Assembly (NCBI GenBank): GCA_958450365.1 | Contig: CAUEEP010000915.1 | Span: forward strand, 1,182,501 to 1,246,500 | Origin: Mesorhabditis belari | Taxonomy: Eukaryota; Nematoda; Chromadorea; Rhabditida; Rhabditidae | Length of the DNA stretch: 64,000 bases | Direction of reading: 5' to 3' | In this document: in pieces, positions 42,765 to 54,570 of the stretch | Layout: the number at the start of each line of letters is the position of its first letter | Numbering within the stretch: the first letter of the stretch is position 1 | Made by a program: the position numbers and the translations under genes | Notes under the pieces: model-generated | The model's input: only the letters and a program-made list of their open reading frames with translations | Told to the model about the DNA's origin: nothing | The model's database searches: none

Positions 42765-44707
42765 ATGATCGTTTCCATTGTTTTACACTTATTTATTGGT
42801 TTAACTTTCGCTCAATTTGACTACACAGAAAATGGAGAGCCAAGTAAGGTCTGATCTTGAATTCAAACGTTTGAAAATTTTACAGAAGAGTACTCTGACT
42901 ACATGAACGATGCTACTGCTATTTATCAAGAGATATTCAATAAAAGAAATTACAACAAATTCTTGGCACCAATCTATGGAAAGATGACTGACGATTTAAT
43001 GGGTTTGTTCTCATTGTTCTTTTGATTTTCAAAAATTGCAGCCAGTAATGTATCCCGTTTGAATGTGAATATGATCCTACGGTATTTGAAAGTTTTCAAT
43101 TTGGTGAGATATTTTAAGTTAAAGGACTTGAAAGGGTAAATCTTGATCTTTAGGATGCCGAGAGTCAAATTCTAAGTCTATGCTGGGAATTAGAATTGGT
43201 AAGTTTTGAATGGATAATGAAAAGAAGTAATGATTAGAGTTGGCGAGATCCGAGACTTGCCTGGAATCCAAAAAAGTTCAACAACACTGGAATACTCTTT
43301 GTTACAACAGATTCTATTTGGACTCCTGATAATCAAATTGGAAATGCGTACTGTTTTGTAATCATTTTTATTCCAATCTTTTTCCAGCAAATCGATGGAC
43401 TCCGTTCATCCAGACTCATTGAGAACAATCATGCTTTTGAGTAACGGAACAGTCACTCTTCCAATGGTTTACTATTCAGAAGTGGCTTGTCCCGTCAATG
43501 TTCGAGTTTTTAGCTAAACCATTACCGTTTTAAGTTCAGATCACCAAATTTCCCTTTGACAATCAAACTTGTGCAATACCGATTGCAGCGCTGGCTTTGG
43601 ATATGTAAGAAATCTATTGTTTATGGCCTTATTCAGAACAGATTCAGCAAATATTCAACAATGACAGGAAGCGTTGATAACTTTAATATTTTACAACCGG
43701 TAATAAACTTGAAATCATATGAAATCGAAAGAATTTAGGGAAATGGTGAATGGGAGGTGACAAATGTGGACATGGTTCCGTATCAAATCGTTAGTGGATC
43801 AACTTTGACACTGGTAAGAGCGAAGATGAAAGAGATTTCAACTCTTCAGCTATCACCAATAGTCTGCTTGAAACGTGTGCCCAACTATTATGTCTACGTG
43901 ATCGCTCTTCCTTGTTTCATTCTAACTCTACTTGCCATTGTTGGAATGTTTTGGTCTCCACTCATCAAAAAGGAGCAACTTACAAGAGTTGGAAACTTGG
44001 GGGAACTCTTGGAAACTCAAAAATTCAACTATTCTATTTTTAGCTAAGTATTGGTTTGACAAGTCTTGTCTCAATGACCGTTTTAATGGATATGCTATCT
44101 GGTGCCATTCCGAAGACTTCCGTTTTTCCATTGTTAGGTTGGTTTTGATCTCTTAGACTATCCAGAAAGTCTTTTTATTCCTTTTCATTAAAAAATAATA
44201 AATTCACTACCTAACCTATGATTTTCTTTAAATAAAAAGTGTTTATTGTTCAATTTCGGTTCACTTAAAAGCAAATAAACGTGATAAACGTGTTTTTTTT
44301 ATTGTAAAAACCTCTGCAAAGAAATTGGCTGAACCTATAGTTTTTAAATTCATAAAGTAACTAAAAATAACCACTTTCCATTCATACTTTTAAACAATCC
44401 CATTACAGGAATCTACGTTGTTCTCTGTGTTGGTATCACAAGCTTGGCTTGTGTCACTGTCGTTTTCCAATGCATTCCCAATCCGAAAAAGAAAACTCAA
44501 GAAGAAATATTAAGAGAAAAGAAAGAAGATGAGCTACGAACAAAGTAAAACATGATAGTAAAGTAGTAAAGATGATATCTTTATAGAACTCAACGATTTC
44601 TTCATCGACTCAAAGAGCAGCTCCTTCAGCGACACGTCTTCGCCCAATTTTTCTTCCAATCTCTCAATCTTCTCTGTTTTATTGTGTTCTTATCGTTTTG
44701 GCATTGA
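42765..44707 (+). CDS. Cys-loop ligand-gated ion channel subunit, 413 aa, 12 exons
   Basis: Exons: 42,765-42,843; 42,886-43,002; 43,042-43,103; 43,154-43,198; 43,238-43,347; 43,388-43,499; 43,540-43,604; 43,648-43,699; 43,739-43,987; 44,044-44,137; 44,409-44,544; 44,587-44,707 (1242 nt, all phases agree). Leader MIVSIVLHLFIGLTFA; extracellular WRDPRLAW and IWTPDNQ; Cys-loop C172-C186 with exactly 13 residues between (PVNITKFPFDNQT); M1 VYVIALPCFILTLLAIVG; M2 LTRLSIGLTSLVSMTVLMDM; M3 YVVL to VVFQ; short intracellular loop of about 40 residues; M4 SLNLLCFIVFLSFW. It is a plasma-membrane pentameric channel subunit of the nematode lgc/acetylcholine-receptor-like superfamily. M2 has Val at the predicted 9' position (usually Leu) and Asp near 16', so ligand and ion selectivity cannot be assigned. 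AATAAA follows at 44,719. Confidence 0.85.
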
Positions 44708-44886
44708 AGTTATATAAATAAAGCATTCTAATATGTTTTACTTTTCATTGGAAATGGAAATAAAATCTTTATCCATTGCCTCTCCATTTCAATTCCAAAA
44801 TAACATTATTACAACAAAATTGACAAGATTCGCTAGCTGGAAAAGTCAATGAACGACAAAATGGCGTTGAGTAATCTTCGATAAAA

Positions 44887-45678
44887 TTATTTTCTTCCAT
44901 GGTCGGCCTTTTCTGGAATTTTTTTAGTTTTTCTATACTTGAATAGATAATCTAATTCGTTACTCGATAGAATAACCTTTTTTTCTTTTTTGTCATCCTC
45001 ATTTATTGACATAATCACTAATAAAATACACGAAAAACCGGTAATAAACACACAAATCATTACATAAATACCTGAATTTGTAAAATTTCTTTGACTTTCT
45101 TTAAATCTCCAGACCTAACAAGGGAAAGACATTTGTTTTTTGGAATAAAGGTAGGGATAATATCTAAGAGAACAGTCATCGACATCAAACTTGTCAAGTC
45201 GATTGTTAGCTAGGGTTTAAGACTTGTTTTACATGCAAAATTTCTCTTCTTAATCATACTTTTTCCATTTGATGTGCTTGAAGAAAACATGCCGAATCAA
45301 AAAAGCCATGATCTTTAGCGTGGTGGATGAGGATTTCGGTAATAGCGACCCGTGAAGCCTTGTTTGCACTGCTTAACTTGTGAAGAAGCCATTTCCCGCA
45401 TCAGATCGTCTTTCCAATGGCGTAGAGATGGATTAGAATTTGAACATAGAAACAGTCCAAAACATGCCGATTATTGATAGAATAGAAAAAGTGAAACAAG
45501 GGATAAGAATCACAAAGATGTAGAATTGAGGGACACTTTTTAAATGAATCCCGTAAACAATCTGAAAATTCGATTGAATTGCTAAAGTCGATCAACTCAC
45601 TGCTTCAAATGGATTTAGTTGTTGAGTGTCGTAAACAAGGGCATAACTGATCTCTGTTGCATACCATTCGGCTGTGCT
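44887..45678 (-). pseudogene. Cys-loop channel paralogue, N-terminally truncated
   Basis: Exon-like blocks on minus: 45,601-45,678 (EWYATEISYALVYDTQQLNP), 45,457-45,561 (M1: LKSVPQFYIFVILIPCFTFS, IIGMFW), 45,115-45,209 (M2: LTIDLTSLMSMTVLLDII, IPKN) and 44,887-45,071 (M3: GIYVMICVFITGFSCILL, then a basic tail to TAA). Similarity to the gene at 42,765 is clear in M1-M3. No ligand-binding domain or Cys-loop is found upstream. An in-frame TAA follows the M1 block, and the M2 to M3 junction is out of phase, so I treat it as decayed. It lies tail to tail with its intact relative. Confidence 0.7.
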
Positions 45679-45811
45679 CTAAGTTTTTTTGTTTGAAACT
45701 TGCATGCTTAGTAAGTGTGTATACTTTTGGAGTTCTTAACTTGTCTCATGTCCAAAATGACTGATCAGCTCAGCTTCTGTACTTAATAGACATTGAAAAA
45801 TTTCAACCCAA

Positions 45812-45938
45812 ACCTAATTCCACCATCGTTTTCTTCGCCGATTGCTCTGAAATTTTGTCTACAGGTAGAAATCGACATTTTCAGCTTGTAGACAAAATTT
45901 TAGAGTAACCGGCTGAGAAAACGAAGATGGAATTAGGT
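45812..45938. repeat. Foldback element, about 55-bp arms
   Basis: CCTAATTCCACCATCGTTTT at the left is matched by AAAACGAAGATGGAATTAGG at the right, with arms containing AAATTTTGTCTACA and a 16-20 base loop. Non-coding. Confidence 0.75.
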
Positions 45939-48900
45939 TCAGGTTGGAATTGGCCCATGTCTAGTACTTGGTTCATCTTTAAAAAGAATCAATCGTGCCA
46001 CTGGACTCAAATTCCAAAGAACTATCTAGCTATTGCAGAAAAAAAAACACAAACGCTTCTATTGTTGACATCAAAACTCAACAGTTGACCCATTTACTGA
46101 CCGACATCATAGGAATTTGTCATAAACCGAACCAAACAAATTTGACTATCGAACGGGAAATTCGCTAGCTGACAGTAAAAGAATAAAGATTAAAAATCTC
46201 ATCCTACATTTAACGCTCTCTGTCAATCAGGTCTCTCTGGAGAATATGAAGACAAGAAAAGATCTTTTGAGGATTTTCTCATTTGACAATCCTTTCAAAA
46301 ACAGTAATGGTGAGCACTTCTGAAAATTGAAATCGCAAACTAGATATATCAGAGCGCTTTCTACGGCAAACAGTTTCGATTTCTTCATAGTTTTTCTTTT
46401 TGTTCTCAAAACATGACACTCTAACATACAGCAGACGCAATGAGGAGGATCTTCTCTCTGAAAATAATCTCTCTTGTTTGATAGGCAGTTCTTAACAATT
46501 TATAAAAATCAAAAATAATATAATTAGTTTAAAATCATTATACAATTTTATAACATTTTTGTGTAAATTGAAGTACTGCTAGAAAATTGCAAATACCAAC
46601 GGAGGCTTTTGAACAAAATAAAACTGATTCTTGACCATCCAAATTGCCAAGAGAACTCTGATGTAGCTTTTAGAAGCACTGAAATCAAGAGTTACAGTCT
46701 AGTCAAGAATTACAAGCTATATAGGTATGGATTTGTTTTGACTTTGACCACTTTTCCCAAAACTTTGTGATAGTCGAAACTTTTCCAACTTTTTTCCGCA
46801 CCTTGCCACTCATATTCTTGAATCCAAAACACAAATTTCGCCTCATTTTCGCACGAATTGTTCCGTAGAGAAAAAACGGCTTTTTCCTATTGTGAAACCC
46901 GTAATTTATCAGACATCTTTTCATGTAAATAACACTACGAAAAGAAGTTCCAAAGATCACTTTTCAAATTTGTTGAGTGAACAAAATTCCAAGTTAAAAT
47001 TGAAAAGAATTTTAGATCAAAGTCGAAACAAAGACTTCAGTTTAGAGGTAAAGTTTATTTCATTAGGAAAAAGAACTGTTAAATCTTTCTCAAGATCGTA
47101 AGCTTGGTAAGCTCAACTTTGCAAAGCTTTGATCTTTTCGGCTTAAAGTTAAACCTTTTCCAGTCATTGTCTCTGACTCACTCCTAAATGTAATTTTATT
47201 TTCTGAAGTTTTCCAGTTCATTCCACTTGCTCAAAAGCACTTAAGATATCTTTCATCAAAATGATTATCAAATCTACTAATTCGTTTTCTTTCTCACTCA
47301 CCTGAATATCCAAATGAGACCACATTACTTCCCGGCTACTCTATTTTTACTTAATCAGTGCTATTCAAAAATTTTACAATGATCATTTTCTCATTTGTTC
47401 AACAATATGTCTAAATTTTTTTACTTTATTATGAAAGGATTTTGCCTAGATGACTAGTGTTTAAAAATGCATTTATTGAAAACCAATAATGTGACACAAA
47501 CAAAGAATACATAATAAGACATAAAGGTCTAAACACAACATTTTATGGCACTGATTAAGTAAAAATAGAGTAGGCGTAAAAATAGAGTTTTCTGATCTTG
47601 CCAGCGTGATTGAACTGTTACCCCTATTACCCTTATTACCCAAATCTTGTGAAAGAAAAAACTCACTTGGTGGGAAAAAGAAAGTTCTTTTGATCTTTCC
47701 AGCGTGATTGAATCCTCGACCTTTCGCTTAAGAGACAAGACTCCTAACCGGTCGGCCCATAGTCATCCAGTTAGATTTAAATTAGTGTTATTCCTGGATC
47801 AGATTCCAGGGTGACACAAAAGTTCCCATCAAGTGAGTTTTTTCTTTCACAAGATTTGGGTAATAAGGGTAATAGGGGTAACGGTCGCAGTGCCATAAAG
47901 TTCCTGTTTTTGAGTGGCCATTTTAGAAGTGATCCAATTAACATTTTTTAACATTGGATTCAGAAAATCGAAGTATTTTTCAGTTTCAAACTCATTTGTA
48001 TAACAAAAATTGAGCACTAGGTAGTTAGATAAAAAAAATAGAGCACTAGAACAATAGCAACAGCAATAGAACAATAGCAATAAATCAATTAGAAACTTTT
48101 TTATCATTTTTCTCAATTTTGTGAGCTCTCCGTAGAATTGCTTGAAAATCTTTTGTTTTTAAGATATCAATTTCATTTAATGCTTGTTCAGCAGCTAAAT
48201 CTTAGCTCTAAAAATAGTCAAAACAAATGTTGTTAAAACTTTATTTGTTTTTTGAATTTAGAGATAATTTGGACTAAATCCTAAAAGAACAGCAACTTAA
48301 AAATTGCCTTTTTTAAAATTTTGTTGTGCAAATGTCTTTCCTAAGGTAAAAATATATAAATTTTTGAATCTAATGATAGTTTTAAGGATGATTGATTAGT
48401 CGAATCGATTTTGAAATGACATCCACAAACAGTCTTTTGAACTTTTGTGTGGGCAACCCTCTAAACAAGCTCAGCCTAAAAACAGAATTGATACTAAAGT
48501 TCTACTAGTTCCAAGGAAACAAATGGCTCATTCTTCTATCTCAAATTCTCCTCAAAATACTTCCCACTTCCCAAAATACTAGACTCTATTTCATCACTGT
48601 AACCCCCACTTTTCTCTGCTTCATTCTTTCTCAAAACTTCCTTCCGTGATCCTTTAAATCACTCGCTCTTTTCCAGAAAACTCTCACACATTTTAATGAA
48701 CTCACTAGACTTTAAAAGATACAAATTGCTTTTTTAAACAAAAAGATTTCTTGATTTTCAACAAGATTTTCAGTTTTCATGATGAATAAGGGATTTCCAT
48801 TGTTTTTGATAATCCCTGTTCTTTGCCCAACTTTTTCCCAATATTATTAGTGCCGCAAATTGATCCATTTCTTGAAAGTACCATTTCCCTTTTTCAACTT

Positions 48901-49254
48901 TTAGATTTGCGGGTTTTTTGATTGAATCTGGGAAATCTATTTTAGTGAATTATGAAATGCTGATTGTGAGCTTTATTCTGATGAAATGAAGTAAGTTTTC
49001 AACAAAATGAAATCAATTATCGTGTCTTTTCTGATAAACTATTACAAATTTCTTTTTACAAGCAACATATAAACCGATGAAGAACTGAAAGAAAGTCAAT
49101 TTGAAATGAAATTCATTCATTATGAAGAACTGACCATGATTGTACAGAAATATGTGAGATGAATCACAGCAAAGACTTCAAGTTCTCAAAGCTTTAAACT
49201 AAATCTAAACCTAGTTTAACCATAATAAATACCTTTTATTTTTTTCTTATTTAG
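45939..49254. other. Gene-poor AT-rich stretch
   Basis: The short frames here (for example 46,227-46,427, 46,703-46,960, 47,847-48,116) lack domains or splice partners. 47,590-47,650 and 47,825-47,885 are inverted to each other (GGGTAATAAGGGTAATAGGG). 49,030-49,200 contains inverted scraps of the receptor exons at about 51,500-51,555 and 52,165-52,220. Confidence 0.45.
47680..47765 (-). other. tRNA-like relic
   Basis: Minus strand GGGCCGACCGGTTAGGAGTC, a CTCTTAA loop and GGATTCAATC follow the order of a tRNA, but the acceptor stem does not pair and the B box is mutated. Confidence 0.3.
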
Positions 49255-49399
49255 TTTCATTTTGCCGAATTCAACTCATGGAGCCTATATTAGGCCTTCT
49301 TACTTGGAGGAGTACTTCGATAAAATGAAGGTAAACCCTTTTTTGTGTCACAGTTTGACTTATATTTTTATTTGAAGTTAAAAAGTAAAGAGTAAAGAT

Positions 49400-49810
49400 A
49401 GATAAAGGATAAATGTAATCAAATTTAAGAAGAGCAACAACTTTGATAGACTCAGTCTTGATAGAACCAAGATTGTTCTAGCAAGATTGAGTGAGCAGGA
49501 CTGAGGCAGTCCTGTTCGCTATCAAGACTGAAGAACCAAGTAAATTGTCGAAACGGTGAATCTTTTCATCATGATCCCATCACTTCTTGTCTATTAGTAA
49601 AAATTAAAGATAGATAAAGGATAAATGTAGCAAATTTAAGAAGAGCAACAACTTTTATAGACTCATTCTTGATAGAACCAAGATTGTTCTATCAAGAGTG
49701 AGTGAACAGGGCTGAGTTCTATCAAGACTGAAGAAACACGATTGTTTAGATTGTCGAAACGGTGAATCTTTTCATCATGATCCCATCACTTCTTATCTAT
49801 TATTATTTGT
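49400..49810. repeat. Tandem duplication, about 200-bp units
   Basis: 49,400-49,605 and 49,607-49,800 share AGATAAAGGATAAATGTA and GAATCTTTTCATCATGATCC. They lie where the TM1 exon of the receptor would be expected. Confidence 0.7.
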
Positions 49811-50465
49811 TTACGGCCCAAAGGGTGGGTTTTTATATTTGAAAAACTTTCCGCTTTCTTGAACCTAGACTCGATTGACTTTCGTGTGAATGTAGTCTAA
49901 CAATTCATGAAAAAGAAAGAAAATGTTTGTTTAAAGAAAGCTTTGTTTAAAGAACACAATGATTGAAACTGTGTTTTGTGTATTTCAAACTTTTAATGCA
50001 ACTTCAATTTTAGTACTGAAATAAAGCTTAATAGTTTAGTAATCGAGAAACTTTATGATGAAATCATTTTGAAATAAACAAATCTAGATTTGCCATCCAA
50101 ATCTCACCACTCTAATGCTCTCACAGCCAATTGGAATGACGATTTCAACAATTATTTGAGTAACAAGACATGCTTTGGAATTGTTTCATCTCATCACACC
50201 AGAAAGATATCAATTGTTTTCATTTGTTGCAGAATCGTGTAAGTTGAATCTCTCATTTTCACATGACGTTTACATAGTAAAATAGCAAGTTAATCGTTTA
50301 ACACATTTTGCGGCATTTTGAGCGTACAGTCGCGTAGTCGTTAATTATTAAAGATAAAAGCAACTATTATAGTCATTCGAGAGCCGTGAATCTCCTCTTG
50401 AAAACTAATACAAAGTTACCAAGAACTCTCTGCGAACAAAAGCCCTTAAAAGCTTCAGTTAACGG

Positions 50466-50710
50466 GGGTGGGACAAATGCTACCTTTTGCGGAAAGCTGC
50501 GGAAAAGCGTTAAGTTGCGTAGTTTTTGCCTTTTAACCCAAATTTGACGTGTCAGCGAGGTCTGATTTGTCGAAATTCGGAATCTACGCATACGATTCCC
50601 TTCTATGAAAACATTTTTGAAGCTCTACGACCTTTCCTAAGGCCTTTTCCAGCAAAAAAAAAGATGCGCAAATGTCCAGGTGCGCAAAAAAGGTAGCATT
50701 TGTCCCACCC
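50466..50710. mobile_element. Foldback/MITE element between direct repeats, receptor intron
   Basis: Ends GGGTGGGACAAATGCTACCT and its inverse bound a 245-bp non-coding insert. The flanks (50,303-50,460 and 50,713-50,873) are a 160-bp direct duplication sharing ATTTTGAGCGTACAGT. Confidence 0.6.
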
Positions 50711-50950
50711 TCCATTTTGTGGCATTTTGAGCGTACAGTTGCGTAGTCGTTAATTGTTAAAGATAAAGAAACTATTATAGTCATTCGATAGCCGTAAATC
50801 TCCTCTTGAAAACTAATACAAAGTTACCAAGAACTCTCTGCGAACAAAAGCCCTTAAAAGCCTCAGTTAACACAGAAAATAATCATTAGTACATTCATTA
50901 GTATCGTCGTGAATGTGTTAAGCAAATTATATAACCAAAACTCTTTAACA

Positions 50951-51223
50951 CTTGCGACCTTTTTCCGAGAAAATCCTGGATTAGCGCTTTAAAATGTGAT
51001 AAAACTACCGTCCTAATCTGCCGGTATAAAAAAAGCACGCAATTATATTCTTTCATTCTTGTTCTTTATTTTATTTCATTCTTTTTGCTTATTTCTGATA
51101 AGCTGAGTTTGTGAGTGCAGAAATAAGCAAAAAGAATGAAATTTTGTGCTTTCTTTTATACCTAGAACGGTAGTTTTAAAGCTTTAAAGCGCTAATCCAG
51201 AGTTTTTTAAAAAAAGGTTGCAA
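50951..51223. mobile_element. Long inverted-repeat element, same intron
   Basis: The left arm includes GGATTAGCGCTTTAAAA and GAATATTCTTT-like sequence; the right arm has TTTAAAGCGCTAATCC. A central inner hairpin is built on CATTCTTTTTGCTTATTTCT. Non-coding. Confidence 0.6.
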
Positions 51224-51575
51224 ATTTTCTTTAACAATCATTGTATTTCTCTTCATTTAGGCACCGGTCTCTCACTTCAAATGACTTTTGGCTATGCGAT
51301 TGAGCGATCGATTTCTCTGAAATATCTGGAGGATTATGAAGAAAGATTTCCAACAAATCGCCTTGGATTAATTATGGTTTTCAATGTGGTAAGGTTAAAT
51401 GTTAATTATTCCATTAACTCATTAATTTTTAGGCATTTGGTGCCGCCATTGAGGCTTGGTTGATATACAGTGATTATCTAGGTGGATGGCAAGTCTTTGC
51501 TGTGATTCATCTCACATATTTCTGTACAATCATGGTCAGTTCTTCATAAGCATTTGAATTTCATTTCAAATTTAT

Positions 51576-52152
51576 TGGGTTGTCCAGTTATAAATGCGCG
51601 TTTTTACTATTTTGCAAATTTCTCAAGATATCGAACAGATGTATATGAGTGTTATATATCATTCGAAAGCTGAAGATCTCCTCTACATTTTGATATAAAA
51701 AGCTTTGGAATTCATTCAACTTTTTGGGAAATTGACTGCACAAAGGGAGAGATCGTTTTCGAAAAAAAAACCCATTCCAGCTTAGCTATTCCTCAAGTTT
51801 TATGGTGTAAAATAACCGCCCAGAAAAGAAAAGAAAAGCAAAGATGCTCTGAACTTGTTATATTTAAAAAAAAAGTTGGATTGATATATCTATTGGCCAA
51901 ACATCAAACGGTTAACCCAATTTGAGCGGAGCCAAAACTTGATCCAAAGGCACCCTTCCATTTTTTGGCCACCTCTTCTTCTGTGCAGTCAATTTGCCCA
52001 AAAGCTGAACAAATTCAAAAGCTTTTTATATCAAAATGTAGAGGAGATCTTCAGCTTTCGAATAATACTCATATATATCTTTTTCTTGCTTTCGGTATCT
52101 TGAGAAATTTACAGAATAGTAAAAAACGCGCATTCATAACTGGACAACCCAA
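51576..52152. mobile_element. Non-autonomous mariner-type element, 577 bp, receptor intron
   Basis: Ends TTGGGTTGTCCAGTTATAAA and its inverse, TA on each side, arms of about 150 bp sharing TCAAAATGTAGAGGAGATCT. No transposase. Confidence 0.8.
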
Positions 52153-52675
52153 TACTTTCTTTCAGTTCTTCATCGGTTTATATGTTGCTTGTAAAAAGAA
52201 ATTTGTAATAGTTTATCAGAAAAAGTATTCGACTGTTGAGGACAGGTAATTTTTTCAAATTTTTACTTTATAAGATCATTTTCCAGATATCGTACTCAAG
52301 AAAATTATAAATCTTCAAGATTACTGTTGTATTTGGCTCCTTACAAAGTTGGTGAACAAACAAAAACACTTTTAAACTTAACAATTCAAGTGCATGACGA
52401 GTATCGGTTGCATGTTGTGGTACGAGTTTGCTGTTGATCGAAATACTTATATCCAAACATTTTCTACCTTCATTTTCTTCTATTTGCTTCAATATCAAGT
52501 AAATTTCAATCAGATTTTACAAAAATTTCTTTTCAGACTCTTATTCAAATGCTTTTAACTATTTTGGCAGAACGTAAGCTACGAAATCAATTGCTTAATA
52601 TTCTGAGAAGGAGAAAAGAGGTGATTCTTTTTCTAAAGATAATCTTCTGCAAGTAGATTAAGAAATTTATTGTTA

Positions 52676-52959
52676 CCGTATTTCTTCGAATAGGAGACCG
52701 GGTAAAGAGTATCATCGCGTACTCCTGCGTAGCAGCCCTTTTTAAAATTTCTTTTCTGCATAAAAGCTTTCAATGAAGTGCTATAGGGCTGGAAAATGAC
52801 TCAAAAATACCACATGAGCATAACAGATTTTTGAGCCATTTTCCAGCTCTATAGCACTTCATTGAAAGCTTTTATGCAGAAAAGAAATTTTAAAAAGGGC
52901 TGCTACGCAGGAGTACGCGATGATACTCTTTGCCCGGTTTCCTATTCGAAGAAATACGG
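52676..52959. mobile_element. pogo-type foldback MITE, 284 bp, receptor intron
   Basis: Ends CCGTATTTCTTCGAATAGGA and inverse, TA on each side, arms about 135 bp with a 16-base loop. The first eight bases equal those of the intact pogo element at 7728. Confidence 0.8.
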
Positions 52960-53119
52960 TAAGTCAAAATCTGAATCAATGCATATTTTTCAGGTGACTC
53001 CGGAAAATACGGTGAGAAACGCGATGGGTGCACGAATGATTTTCACAGGCGCTGAAAGCAATGAAATATATTTCGATCAATTTAAAACGATGTGGAAAAC
53101 ACAAGGCAAACCTCGATAA

Positions 53120-53911
53120 ACAATTCTGGAATGTTGAAGTTTTCGATTTCACTTCTTTACACATGTCTTGGTGTCTTTGAAAGCTAAAAAGGAGAAAATT
53201 CAGCCCTTCGATTCCCATTTAACAAAAGAATCAATTTTCGAGAATCGAAACACACCAATCTAAAAACAGAAACAGAATAGAATGATGATTCCGTTCGATT
53301 CCCATTTAACAAAACTTCTTTTCTGTCGCTTGCATTTCAACAAATTACTAGTCAATTTTCGAGAATCGAAACCCACAAAACTAAAAACAGAAACAGAATA
53401 GAATGTCGAGAAGTTGGAATTGCTTTGAATCTGATTTTTAAACCATTTACGCATGTTTATTCAATCTTCAATGTTTGATAATCGTTTTGAAAGAAAACAC
53501 TACAAAAAAGATGGCATTGCTTTATAAAATTAGAGCGAAATTAGCTATCCCTAGAGAATAGATTAATTATAAAAGCAAAAATCTGTGCTTATTTGAATAA
53601 AATTTTGAATAGGTGCATAAAACTCGACTCAACTTCTTATTGAACAGCTTGTCATCACTGAAAAATCGTTATTCTAACTCTAATCACAATTTCTTGGGTT
53701 TGAAAAGCAAAGACTGGCCAAAGCTTTGGTTCTATGGTTAGTTCCTTTTCACTTTATCCTTTGTGCCCGTGTTTCAATGATTCAATGATCTTCAAGGAAA
53801 AAGGAAGGGATAAAGAAAGGACTCATCGTTGACCCAAACCCCAAACCGTATGGAATAATCAACACAAACATGAATGAGACTATAAAAAGCTCGAGTTTAT
53901 CGAATCTGTAA
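53120..53911. other. No gene; local tandem duplication
   Basis: 53,205-53,280 and 53,295-53,405 share TCGATTCCCATTTAACAAAA and TAAAAACAGAAACAGAATAG. No coding evidence. Confidence 0.5.
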
Positions 53912-54173
53912 CCTACTATATATAAAGCAGAAAAGACGTCTGTCTGTCCGTCCGTCTGTGCGCAAACGCGATGCTCCGTAATTACGTTTGCTCCATCGGT
54001 TAAAAGGCAAAGTATTCAGCTTTTGCGCGCGATATTTTGCTCTCGGACGTTTTCAGCTATGAGGAATCTGACTTTTAGGTCCATTTTTCAAAAAGGGAGC
54101 AAGGTTTAACATCTAAATTGAGTTCCCCACCTTTCAAGGGGAAAAGCCGAACGAAGTGAGCATTTTCCGCTGG
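53912..54173 (+). mobile_element. Small non-autonomous Helitron, about 262 bp
   Basis: The 5' side reads CCTACTATATATAAAGCAGA followed by a GTCTGTCTGTCCGTC run. The 3' side has a short stem (GGGAAAAGCC / GAGCATTTTCC) and ends CTGG before T, the CTRR|T rule. The AAGTGAGCATTTTCCGCT tail is the familiar helitron 3' form. The 5' TC is changed to CC. Confidence 0.65.
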
Positions 54174-54570
54174 TATTTCAATGATTCGTGTTTTCAGTCA
54201 GTAAATCAATGAAGTTAATGAGGACCAACAGATAAGATTTCAAGGTAATCACTTGAAAAATGTGGTTCACAATGAGAAATGTGAATTGTTGAACTCTTCA
54301 ATGTTTCCCAGAATTACTGCTACAAAATAGTTTCCCTTTACAAGATTTTTTTGTTTGAGATTGTGCTTTGTTCACTAGCATTCATTGTTTTGGATAGATG
54401 CTCTAATGATTCCTCTTTTCAGATTATAATAGCTGAATTCAGTTGTACCATCATCTCATTAGCTCGAATTCATTTTCTTGTTCATGTCCACGTTTTTCTT
54501 TTCTCGTTCTGACGTGAATTTCCCACTATACTATGAGAAATTTTATAGCATTCAAATTGAATCTTTTTTA
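54174..54570. other. No gene seen
   Basis: AT-rich intergenic sequence without splice-bounded frames. Confidence 0.35.

Larger units (their letters stand above)
49255..53119 (+). pseudogene. Sre-like serpentine chemoreceptor, interrupted
   Basis: Exons with consistent phase: 49,255-49,330; 50,088-50,238; 51,261-51,388; 51,433-51,534; 52,166-52,245; 52,287-52,347; 52,391-52,498; 52,537-52,620; 52,994-53,119. Landmarks: ICHPNLTTLMLSQPIGMT (TM2 side), TFGYAIERSISLKYLEDYEE (the class E E-R-x-x-x-x-x-x-x-x-D-Y-E motif), AVIHLTYFCTIM, YRTQENYKSSRLLLYLAP, FSTFIFFYLLQYQ, and a C-terminus with IYFDQFKTMW. Against function: TGA at 50,157 in frame within exon 2, and no TM1-coding sequence between exons 1 and 2. 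Everything downstream is intact, so decay is recent or this is a null allele. Odorant receptors of this class act in sensory cilia. The ligand is unknown. Confidence 0.7.

Noticed and set aside
48779..48850. Start exon of the receptor (MMNKGFPLFLIIPVLC)
   Set aside because: The short hydrophobic frame ends at TAG and has no good donor in a compatible phase.
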